DNA of 64,000 bases from DASXVU01 sp963732855. Lineage in GTDB: Archaea > Thermoplasmatota > Thermoplasmata > Methanomassiliicoccales > UBA472. The translations under genes and the position numbers were made by a program. Shown here in pieces: positions 35,353 to 43,225 of this stretch. How positions within the stretch are numbered: the first letter of the stretch is position 1; each line of letters starts with the position of its first letter. The stretch spans positions 248,001-312,000 of the forward strand of contig CAVTBB010000005.1 of the NCBI GenBank assembly GCA_963732855.1, written 5' to 3'. The notes beneath the pieces were generated by a model. That model saw only the letters and a list, made by a program, of their open reading frames with translations. It made no database searches and was not told the DNA's origin.

Positions 35353-36045
35353 TCATTGCAGGCGGCTCCCGCAATTTGGACAGAACTGATGCTCTGATGA
35401 TGATTGCATTCCGCATCTGGGGCAAACTTTGACCCCGGAAAATGCATGGTAAGGGGCGGTCTGTTTGGGCTTCCCCCTTTTCCTCATGACAACTACCAGC
35501 ACCAACACCACAACGATGATGGCTGCTATCACGCTCATTAGGATGATGATCATGATGATGTTAGACCCTGGCCCTAAATCGACGACTAGGACGTTTACGG
35601 CACCGAACTCGTAAACGATCTGGGATCTGCCATTCTCACTTAGCGGGGATGCTCCTCCTGATGGCCTATCGGTGTTGTCGATGACGAGATAATATTCGGT
35701 CCCAGTCACCAGCTCCCCGACGGCGCTGGCTATGAAGGTCATATTTATATTAAGACGGCTCAGTCCCAGATAGGAGAACGAAGTACCCTGCTTGTAGCTC
35801 TCGAAGTTGACCTTGTCCATGATCAGCAAATCCACGTTCGGGCCATAGAGCACGGTCACATTGCAACTTAGGCCAGCATCTTCGAGTGCTTTCACACCTT
35901 TGACCAGTAGGTATGTGTCGGGCTCGATGTTCCTGATTCCGCCGTTATAAACAATGCTGAATGTGGCGGCATCGGCCACAATAGGAACGGCCGTAAAGAT
36001 CAGGAATACGGCTATCACCACCGATGGAACAAACCTCAAGGACAC
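35353..36045 (-). CDS. Membrane protein with extracellular domain and cytoplasmic zinc ribbon
   Basis: About 230 residues. An N-terminal signal/membrane segment (VPSVVIAVFLIFTAVPIVADA) is followed by a roughly 140-residue extracellular beta-rich domain. Then come a membrane helix (IIMIIILMSVIAAIIVVVLVL), a basic turn (MRKRGK) and a C-terminal zinc ribbon (CPRCGMQSSSEHQFCPNCG). Topology puts the ectodomain outside and the ribbon inside, which suggests a signalling or docking role. GTG at 36045 is chosen because AGGTGAT, a near-perfect anti-16S match, lies about 9 nt upstream; the frame runs open to an ATG at 36132, which lacks such a site. Domain function unknown. Confidence 0.75.
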   Translation of the reverse strand: MSLRFVPSVVIAVFLIFTAVPIVADAATFSIVYNGGIRNIEPDTYLLVKGVKALEDAGLSCNVTVLYGPNVDLLIMDKVNFESYKQGTSFSYLGLSRLNINMTFIASAVGELVTGTEYYLVIDNTDRPSGGASPLSENGRSQIVYEFGAVNVLVVDLGPGSNIIMIIILMSVIAAIIVVVLVLVVVMRKRGKPKQTAPYHAFSGVKVCPRCGMQSSSEHQFCPNCGSRLQ

Positions 36046-36365
36046 GCGCGTGATATCACCTAAATATTCATTCGGTTCGACCTTATTTATTTCTTGGGTT
36101 CTCTTCAACTTCGTGTGGGTAAATGATTTCATTTAGGATAGTTTGGGAAGGCTCCCGCCCTTCCAAAATGATGCTTGAATGGTGATGACTCGCCGTGGAT
36201 ACCTAAAAACTAAAGCTAACTTATAGTAGATCAAATAAGAGATATTCGAAATCTTTAATGTCATTCGATTCTAACAGAAATCGGTTTTTACCCATACAAA
36301 ACCAAAGAGAGGCATTTCTTGTTACTTTGGGAAATCAGAGGATCTCCGATCGTTGAATGAAACCA

Positions 36366-36827
36366 TCAAGATTTTTCTTGCATGGCTCGACTTTTTACCA
36401 CTAGGACCGGGCATCCTGCGAATCTGACCACTTTCTCGGCCACGCTTCCCAGGAGGAACTTGGATACGCCAGAACGACCCAACGAACCCATCACGATCAG
36501 GTCGAACTTCCATGAATCCTGTATGATCTTGCTTGCCGGAGATCCCCATTCTAGCTTCGTCTCGACCTTGACGCCCATCTTCTCCCCTTCGGACCGGACG
36601 AACTCCACTGCCTTCTTCCCCTCATTCTCGAGGGCTTGGGTCAGATCGGGAATAGCGGTCGGCAGCATCGACCCCCAAGTCTTGGACATGTAAACGTCAT
36701 CATCGATCACGAATAGTGCCATGACCTCTGCCCCGGCCATCTTGGCCAAGGCCAAGCTGTGCATGGTTGCCGCCTCTGTAAATTCGCTTCCATCGGTTGG
36801 AACAAGAATGCGTTGATAGAGTCCCAT
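36366..36827 (-). CDS. Universal stress protein UspA family
   Basis: A 153-residue UspA-type protein. The first strand is RILVPTDGSE, and the ATP-binding signature is GSLGRSGVSKFLLGSVAEKV (the G-2x-G-9x-G-S pattern), followed by CPVLVVK. The intact motif suggests an ATP-binding member. Such proteins modulate survival under stress. It is a stand-alone gene flanked by gaps of 230 and 635 bp, with no obvious ribosome-binding site. Confidence 0.92.
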   Translation of the reverse strand: MGLYQRILVPTDGSEFTEAATMHSLALAKMAGAEVMALFVIDDDVYMSKTWGSMLPTAIPDLTQALENEGKKAVEFVRSEGEKMGVKVETKLEWGSPASKIIQDSWKFDLIVMGSLGRSGVSKFLLGSVAEKVVRFAGCPVLVVKSRAMQEKS

Positions 36828-37462
36828 TTTATTTCCCAGATGTACATAGGATTTCTGTCTATATGCAATTACTACTCAGACGGATGATAGATGAGGGATG
36901 AAAGGCACGATGAAAGCGGTAGTTCATTGGACCGATCTGGCCATCACCATATTTAGGCTATTTACACCTTGCGATGTCATCAAGTACGCTGTCGCAACGA
37001 TAGAATCTATAGATCGGTAAACTTCTCGCCCGCATTATTATATAGATATGCTCCTAGGTTGATCAATATGTCAGGCCTGAATTGTGGACAGCACCCAAGG
37101 ACCATTATTGGCCTGACACAAGTTCCGATCAAACCATGGTCATTCTGGATGAGCCTCGAAATGGAATGACGCACATCCGAAGCTCACTCCAATCTATTCC
37201 TGCAATTGCCTCGGAACGGCCCAGTGAACCATCATGACAATTCTGGTCATTGAATGATTCGAACTGAGGAAAAGTCCCAGACCGGTGTTCCTGCCGTATC
37301 CGCGGTAGAATTTGATATTACCTTATCCATAGGAGCCAATAGTATTATCCCTGATTGCGAATAGCAAATGATTTCCATACAAATTCAATCGAGAAGTTGT
37401 GCTCACTTCAATTCCAGTTGGAGAAAAGGGCACACATTCATCGAAGAAAAATGAGGTGTTCT
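36828..37462. other. Intergenic region containing a strong hairpin behind a TATA-like box
   Basis: No long gene was recognised. The region contains the hairpin at 37069-37118, listed separately. The remainder shows no repeats or coding character. Confidence 0.5.
37068..37118 (+). ncRNA. Candidate hairpin RNA (or leaderless 33-codon ORF)
   Basis: TGTCAGGCC (37069-37077) and GGCCTGACA (37110-37118) pair perfectly. Inside them AATTGTGG (37080-37087) pairs with CCATTATT (37102-37109) with one mismatch, leaving a 14-nt loop and a 2-nt bulge. A TATA-like ATTATATAG at 37037-37045 places the start of transcription at about 37067, exactly at the hairpin. The same position is an ATG opening a 33-codon frame (MSGLNCGQHPRTIIGL...), so a leaderless small protein is an alternative. 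Confidence 0.4.
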
Positions 37463-37798
37463 TTATCGTTCACGGTCACCGCTGAATCTCTCGGCGCAAC
37501 GATGACAGCGTCCAATAAGTAGCTTCAGAGATACCGAACGGTCGACGACCACTTCATGGTAAAGCTCGGTCGAGAAATCGAGCGGGCTCCTGTGCTTCAT
37601 TCCCCTGAAGACCATCTCTTCCACTAGTTCATCATGTCTTTGTTTGACGCTCTTCGGTTCGATGGCGTTGATTTGAATGTATCCTTCGATGCTCCGGTCA
37701 AGCCGCAGGTTCGCCGCTATCATATGTATTTCGGCATGCTCGCCTAACAAGTGCTGACGGCACAATATCTTCGGATCGACCATCCACATCCGGGTCAT
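37463..37798 (-). CDS. Pyrimidine dimer DNA glycosylase/endonuclease V-like (Pyr_excise) protein
   Basis: The N-terminal motif MTRMWMVDPKILCRQHLLGEHAE and the later EPKSVKQRHDELVEEM...HRSPL are typical, from memory, of the small T4-endonuclease-V-like family (Pyr_excise). That family cuts DNA at UV-induced pyrimidine dimers. The protein is about 111 residues. After the conserved 80 residues the end contains CHRCAER, which may be family-specific. ATG at 37798 (AGGA 8 nt upstream) is preferred to the frame start at 37819. Activity is plausible, but some family members are unassigned. Confidence 0.75.
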   Translation of the reverse strand: MTRMWMVDPKILCRQHLLGEHAEIHMIAANLRLDRSIEGYIQINAIEPKSVKQRHDELVEEMVFRGMKHRSPLDFSTELYHEVVVDRSVSLKLLIGRCHRCAERFSGDRER

Positions 37799-37921
37799 GA
37801 AAAGTCCTAATGTGAGCATGTTCCGACCTTCATTTTAAGAATTTGGATAACGGGATGGAGTGTCGGAATTGTCCTCCCGAAAAGGATTGAATGAGCATTC
37901 AATTCGTCATTGATCCCTTGT

Positions 37922-40510
37922 TCACAGGACGAAGATCGTCAATCCAAAGTATAACGCTAGTACTGCTAGGAAGAGGACGATGCTGAGCCGCTTCCTCCAC
38001 TTGTATATCTTCCGTCCGTCCATTGGTTCAAAGGGCATCAGTGCGTATGTCGCGGTAAGAAGGTTCATCGAGGCCCCCAACGTTCCGATCGTCGCCATGT
38101 ATCCCCCAAATGGGATCAGGGTCAGGAAGGCCGCAAAGACGATCAGGCTCATGCCGGGCCCAGAACCGTAAACGATGGCCTCCTGCTTGGCCGTCATGTT
38201 CTTTGCATCATTGATGGCCAGTCTGGAAGGGGACGAATACACGACTCCGAACAGGATAGCTGTAATGAACATGACGATGGTTCCCAGGAACCAGAATTTG
38301 TATTCCGTAATCACGTTGTGACGCCAGGCCATGTACCGGTGCATCAGGTCGTGCATGATGATTGCCAGACCGGCAACGATGGTGTATAAAAACCATGTTT
38401 CGGGCGAGCCAAAATCGATCTTGTTGGTTATCATGAAAGCCAGGCCTAGGAAGATCGAGGTGAAGAATATCACGATCATCTCCAGGACCGAGAATCCGGC
38501 GAACAGGGGCATCCGCTGCACTGCGTTTGCGTCCTCGAATTCGACCTTCCGCACCTGTTTCCAGACAAGCGAACTCGCCCTGCCCCGGAAATATCCGGTA
38601 ACGAAATCGATGACCTTATCCAGCCTGATCCTCCTCCTCACCCCTCCACGGGCCTGATCATTACCTCCGTTAAATGAGCTCGAAGCGGTTGCCGCCGCTT
38701 CCGAGGCTCTGCCAGCAACGAACACGCCGATAAATGCGAGTCCGGTTCCAACCGCCACCGCCGCGACCGAGGGAACCGCCTCTTGCGCGAAGGCCAACGA
38801 AGATTTGGATGAAGATGATGGAACTACGACATAACTGCCGATCCTGAGTACATAAACATCGTCTGTTCCCGAATTGTAAGTATTTGTATTCCCTACGCCA
38901 AGGAATCCGCCATCGGCCAGTCTAGCACCTATATAGCCAGAGGCCGACACATCAACCCCGTAGACGCCGGCATGGGACATGTTCCCGTTCAGGTCGGTTC
39001 GGACCAAGAATAGCCTGCTTTGCGTCGAATTGAAGGAGGCTGTCGACCCACCGAAGACGAACCCATCGTCCAGAGCGAAGACCATGGAACCATAATCCTC
39101 TCCCGCTCCTCCGTAGGTGCGTTCCCAGACGATGGCCCCTCCCGAATCCATCCTGACTGCCAGCATGTCATTCAACCCAAACCCTATGGAGTTGGTCAGT
39201 CCGCATATGGCAAAGCCATTATCAGGCAGTTGGACCGCTCCATAGCAGGTCGTGCTTCCGGAGGTCCCGATGGTGGTGTTGTACTGCTCAACCCCACCTG
39301 GATCGGTCTTGATCAAGAACCCTCTAGTACCAGTGCCAAAGGAATTCGTCCAACCGGTGATGGCGAAACCACCGTCCTTGGTCTGTATCAACGACTTGCC
39401 CCAATCGTCGGATGCCCCGCCGTAGGTCCGGATCCATTGCTGGTTACCGCTCGCGTCGGTCTTCATAAGGAATGTGTCAGTGGCTCGGCCAGGGACCGCC
39501 AGGTAGCCGGTGATAGCGTAGCCACCATCACTGGTCTGGATGGAGCAGAACCCGACCTCGGTCGTATCGCCATAGGTCTTGTTCCATTCCTCTGTCCCAT
39601 CGGAGGTCACCTTGACCATCCAAGCTCGGAATCCAGCGGTAATGGTTGTGGTCCCGCCGATCAAGAACCCACCATCGGATGTGTAGAATAACGAATATGA
39701 CCATTCTCCCAATGTTGTACCGTAGGTCCTGTTCCAGATCTCGTTCCCGTCCGAGTCCCCTCGGACCAGAAAGGCATCGAACTGTCCGCTGCCGTATGAT
39801 TTGGTAACTCCCAATACCGCGAATCCCCCGTCCTGCGTGGCCACGACACCGTAACCGGTATCACTGGCGCTTCCTCCGAAGGTCTTCTGCCACTTCATTG
39901 TCGGAGCTGCCTCTAGGGAGAAGTAGTCGTATTCCGTCGTGCCCTGCCAAGGTGCGACATTGTTCACCGAGCGGACCTCGCCGATCGTTCCGTTGTCGAT
40001 GTAGCTGGAGATATACTGAGAGTTATGGTAAAGGGAGAGGTTGTTCCCTATCTTCACCATGGTCATCACATGCCATTCATCCAGCAGGATCGGGACTGTT
40101 GGAATCTGAATGACCTTGGAAGAGCCAATTGACAGAATGAACGTATTATAATAACCATCAATCCACCAATCATATCCCCGCTGTTCTGTGGCTAGGGCTA
40201 CTCCGATGGACCCGCCCCCTCCTGCGACCCATCTTCCCCTCGATTCTGCCCTCCAATCGGAGATGCCATTCGCGATGCCGTTATAGAAGATTGGGTTGTC
40301 CTGGCCTATTCCGCTGAGAATGACAGAGCTGGTGTTGAAAGAGGTTTGCGTCGGGACCCCGATGGCCCACCCCGCATTTGCCATCTCCTGCACCGATGAA
40401 TAATCGAAATGCTCTGTCCACTGGTAGCCTGTCTGTTCCGCCCTTACCGAAGGGACTAGGCCTATCGAACAAATGACCAACACTGCAGCTATCAGCAGCG
40501 CTTTCTTCAA
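37922..40510 (-). CDS. Surface beta-propeller-like protein fused to a site-2-protease-like membrane domain
   Basis: 862 residues. A signal peptide (1-24) leads to a roughly 175-residue lectin/glucanase-like beta domain. Several repeats follow with the pattern WxxTYGGxxxDxxxSxxxxxDGGFxxxGxT (about 205-540), suggesting a beta-propeller. Next come a membrane segment near 575, a basic stretch (RRRIRLDK), and a multi-pass C-terminal domain resembling M50/site-2 proteases. HDLMH (about 718-722) stands where HExxH is expected. Later GPGMSL and ALMPFEPMDGRKIYKW match the second metal-binding region (family form NLxPxxPLDG). Asp replaces the catalytic Glu, so proteolysis may be lost or altered. The start is TTG at 40510 with GGGGGTATC upstream. 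Confidence 0.8.
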   Translation of the reverse strand: MKKALLIAAVLVICSIGLVPSVRAEQTGYQWTEHFDYSSVQEMANAGWAIGVPTQTSFNTSSVILSGIGQDNPIFYNGIANGISDWRAESRGRWVAGGGGSIGVALATEQRGYDWWIDGYYNTFILSIGSSKVIQIPTVPILLDEWHVMTMVKIGNNLSLYHNSQYISSYIDNGTIGEVRSVNNVAPWQGTTEYDYFSLEAAPTMKWQKTFGGSASDTGYGVVATQDGGFAVLGVTKSYGSGQFDAFLVRGDSDGNEIWNRTYGTTLGEWSYSLFYTSDGGFLIGGTTTITAGFRAWMVKVTSDGTEEWNKTYGDTTEVGFCSIQTSDGGYAITGYLAVPGRATDTFLMKTDASGNQQWIRTYGGASDDWGKSLIQTKDGGFAITGWTNSFGTGTRGFLIKTDPGGVEQYNTTIGTSGSTTCYGAVQLPDNGFAICGLTNSIGFGLNDMLAVRMDSGGAIVWERTYGGAGEDYGSMVFALDDGFVFGGSTASFNSTQSRLFLVRTDLNGNMSHAGVYGVDVSASGYIGARLADGGFLGVGNTNTYNSGTDDVYVLRIGSYVVVPSSSSKSSLAFAQEAVPSVAAVAVGTGLAFIGVFVAGRASEAAATASSSFNGGNDQARGGVRRRIRLDKVIDFVTGYFRGRASSLVWKQVRKVEFEDANAVQRMPLFAGFSVLEMIVIFFTSIFLGLAFMITNKIDFGSPETWFLYTIVAGLAIIMHDLMHRYMAWRHNVITEYKFWFLGTIVMFITAILFGVVYSSPSRLAINDAKNMTAKQEAIVYGSGPGMSLIVFAAFLTLIPFGGYMATIGTLGASMNLLTATYALMPFEPMDGRKIYKWRKRLSIVLFLAVLALYFGLTIFVL

Positions 40511-40697
40511 TTGATACCCCCTCTCCCGCGAACCGATATGAAGTGTTTCAATTTGTTCGATATATTATGGTTTCGAGAGGTTAATTTCTGAAAAAGATAG
40601 CGAGTTCGTTGATTACTAATAAAAATTCAGTCGACGCGTTCCCGAAAGTTATGTATGAGGAATAAGATAATCTAATCGAGATTCTCCTGTTCAATGA

Positions 40698-41108
40698 GTG
40701 ACGCTCGACATAAAAAGGAGAAGACCCTTGCGGGTCACCATCATCGGGTTGCTGTCCATCATCGCCGGGTTGATCTATTTGTTTCCCGCCCTAGGGAAAT
40801 ATGGTGTTGGAAATCTTGTCATCCTCACCGGTCAGACGTTCCAGGATGGGCCATTCGTTCTGACGGCATCGATCATTGCCATTGCTAACTTAATGATCGG
40901 CATCGGCTGCATGTTTGGGTGGCGGCCTGTGTGGTACTACCTGGTCATTATTTCCGTGATTAATTTCCTGATCGCTCTTTTTGTGTTCTACACTACAGAC
41001 CCGACTCAAGTGAAGAATTTTATAATTGGCATGTTCTGGCTTGGTGTTTCCGCCTATGTTCTGATCATGATCCAATCGAAGAGGACCAAGACTTGGTTCC
41101 ATATCTGA
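40698..41108 (+). CDS. Integral membrane protein, 136 aa
   Basis: Four predicted membrane helices: VTIIGLLSIIAGLIYLFPAL, FVLTASIIAIANLMIGIGCMF, WYYLVIISVINFLIALFVFY and FIIGMFWLGVSAYVLIMI. Basic ends (KRRRPLR and KRTKTWFHI) lie on the cytoplasmic side. No family is recognised, though the length and layout resemble small DoxX-like or DUF2127-type proteins. The frame begins at GTG 40698. It is divergent from the propeller-protease gene. Confidence 0.65.
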   Translation: MTLDIKRRRPLRVTIIGLLSIIAGLIYLFPALGKYGVGNLVILTGQTFQDGPFVLTASIIAIANLMIGIGCMFGWRPVWYYLVIISVINFLIALFVFYTTDPTQVKNFIIGMFWLGVSAYVLIMIQSKRTKTWFHI

Positions 41109-41557
41109 TCAGGAATCGATCAATTTTTCTTATCCTCCCCCATGAACTGGCAGTTATCACTCCCCAGTGGGAAATATGACCTTTAGATTATTCCTCGAAA
41201 CGTGTTCGCGATAGGACGATATGAATAATTATTGCTGGAATAAAATGCATTCGACAGGTAGCGAAAAAGACTGACCAGACAAATTCCTACTGCGATATAA
41301 ACGGAAAAAAATAAAGAGACCTGGACTTGCAACAGTACTAATAGGGTGCTCCGCGTAGATTGGTATCAGCGGATACATCGTCCTCACGTGAAATAGATTC
41401 AGAATGTTCTATCCTATCCGAGAGAACATCTGTCTCTTTTACGAGTTCTGGAGGGATTAAATTGTACAGACGATCGATGAATATCCCAGTTTCCTAGGCC
41501 CAAGATTGTCAAAACATTCATTGGGATCTCATCTGAAAAGACTTCGAGAATTTACAG
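41109..41557. other. Intergenic region without a recognised gene
   Basis: About 450 bp. It holds only minor hairpins (for example GTATC-AGCG-GATAC near 41362-41376) and no clear coding frame. Confidence 0.4.
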
Positions 41558-41968
41558 ATGGAAAAAATGAACACGTTCAATATGACCTGCGAGGACATCA
41601 TCCTAATCAATCTTTACCGAAACCGCTCGCATCTGGAAGACCGCCGTCTGCCTTTCGCCGTGTGCCGTGACGGCATCAGAAAGACCGGAGGTCTGTCTAT
41701 GTTGAACGTTTCCAGCGGAGTGAAGAACCTCATCAATTCAGGACTGGTTATCTTTGAGAAACGCTATGTAGAGACGAAGCGCGGACCTTGCATAGCCTAT
41801 TCCCTGACCCCGCTGGGGGTATTGAGGGCGAAACTGATTGGCACTTCCAACGCCGAAGTCAAGAAGTCGGTTGCGCTCAAGGCCGAACAATCAAATGATA
41901 CTGATCTGTTGGACCGGAGAGAGAAAGCTCTGAAAGTGAAGACCGAAATAGCTCAGAATCGAGAATAG
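41558..41968 (+). CDS. Winged-helix DNA-binding protein
   Basis: A 136-residue protein whose first 90 residues look like a winged helix: a helical start (CEDIILINLYRNR), a recognition-helix region (GLSMLNVSSGVKNLINSG) and a wing (VIFEKRYVETKRGPCIAYSLTPLG). A helical, charged tail follows (LLDRREKALKVKTEIAQ). It is probably a transcription regulator; target unknown. ATG at 41567 is an alternative start. Confidence 0.7.
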   Translation: MEKMNTFNMTCEDIILINLYRNRSHLEDRRLPFAVCRDGIRKTGGLSMLNVSSGVKNLINSGLVIFEKRYVETKRGPCIAYSLTPLGVLRAKLIGTSNAEVKKSVALKAEQSNDTDLLDRREKALKVKTEIAQNRE

Positions 41969-42007
41969 GTCTTAATCGGAATAGGTATCTCAACGTTGTG
42001 AACCTGA

Positions 42008-42814
42008 TCATCCTAATGCATGCTGGATAATCCTAGTCATATCCTCGGTGTTGTACGTGGTTCCGCAATATGAGCAGAACTTCAGTCCCTCTTTCTTCGA
42101 AGCCCCGTCGATGGTGATGGAAGCGCCGCAGGAATGGCACTTGTATGGGATGGCGAGACCCCTCGTGCTTATCTGGTCGATAAGGTGGTTCATGTCGACC
42201 GTGATGTGTTTGATGATCTTTTCATCATCCAACCTCCTTACTCGTCCTGCTTCTTCCCAGAAGTGGTTCTTTTCCAGGATGATGGCGGATGCCTCGAAGT
42301 TTCCCGCCTTTTCCAGGTTCCTGGCTGAGTAGAGTTCCTGAACCAGAAGCTCGTTGGGTGCCTTCCCAGGGTTTGCGGACCTCCACATGTTTATCAATTT
42401 GCCCATCCAAGGGTCGCTTTTCTCGATGGACTCCACCTTGGCAGCCCATTCCACGGCCTTAGCATCGGCGGCCAGCTGATGGTTGTACGCATTATACTCG
42501 GCTATATCCTTGTCCTTCTTATTGCAGTCCGGGCAGACCATTGACGTCGGAGTTGAGCCATGTTTCATGACCAAATTAGCCCGAATTACTACTCGAAAGA
42601 CAGCGAGCATGATCGCCCCCATGATGGAAATCATGAAAGTCGTCTCGAATGAGCCAAAGAGAAAGACTGTGATTTCGTCCGTTACGTAGCCATAAACGCT
42701 TATCAACCCCACAAGAAATAGGGAGACACTCGGGACGCCGAGGACAATCCCAACGACCCGTGCAGCAATGAACGACTTCGAACACTTGACACATCGGAAG
42801 TTTTTCGCAGTCAC
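42008..42814 (-). CDS. Membrane protein with split and C-terminal zinc ribbons
   Basis: 268 residues. It opens with CVKC, then has two membrane helices (about 20-45 and 55-80), then CPDC, the same half-ribbon/helix/helix/half-ribbon layout as in the kinase at 26822-28351. A helical region resembling TPR or HEAT segments follows (ADAKAVEWAAKVESIE; LLVQELYSARNLEKAG). The end is a zinc ribbon, CHSCGASI...CSYCGTTYN. It has no kinase domain. This is probably a paralogous sensor or scaffold. It is convergent with the winged-helix gene (40 bp gap). Confidence 0.8.
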   Translation of the reverse strand: MTAKNFRCVKCSKSFIAARVVGIVLGVPSVSLFLVGLISVYGYVTDEITVFLFGSFETTFMISIMGAIMLAVFRVVIRANLVMKHGSTPTSMVCPDCNKKDKDIAEYNAYNHQLAADAKAVEWAAKVESIEKSDPWMGKLINMWRSANPGKAPNELLVQELYSARNLEKAGNFEASAIILEKNHFWEEAGRVRRLDDEKIIKHITVDMNHLIDQISTRGLAIPYKCHSCGASITIDGASKKEGLKFCSYCGTTYNTEDMTRIIQHALG

Positions 42815-43225
42815 ATACCGCTGGAGCCGTTCTGGCTGATATATATGTTTTGAGCTGATTTGCAGATACTGGATATTGAATTTAAGTCTGTGATTTAGGT
42901 CACCGGATCCTGCGAAGTGCTCAGAGACGCCCGATCGTTCTTCCTATCTAGTTATTTTGCAGTTCTAGTGTCCTTTGAAGTTGGATTCGATCGCTTATTT
43001 GTCCTTTCCAAGTCTCCAACATCCTTCTGCACCTTTCTTCTAAGGCGGAAGGGACCCCCACCTTTTATTCGATTCCCGCTAGGATGAGAACACTCTCTGA
43101 CATTCTGCTTGGGAACACCCAATAACTCGGACGAGCCAACAGCGCGCGGGAACATGATGCACCTGATGATCTGGTTTATGATTGATCTGGAAAAGAAGAA
43201 GTGAAGAGATTTGTCTGGGCTGATC
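42815..43225. other. Intergenic region without a confident gene
   Basis: The 67-codon frame at 42952-43155 (minus) has a basic C-terminus (RLRRKVQKDVGDLE) but no start signal; I leave it unannotated. No repeats found. Confidence 0.4.
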
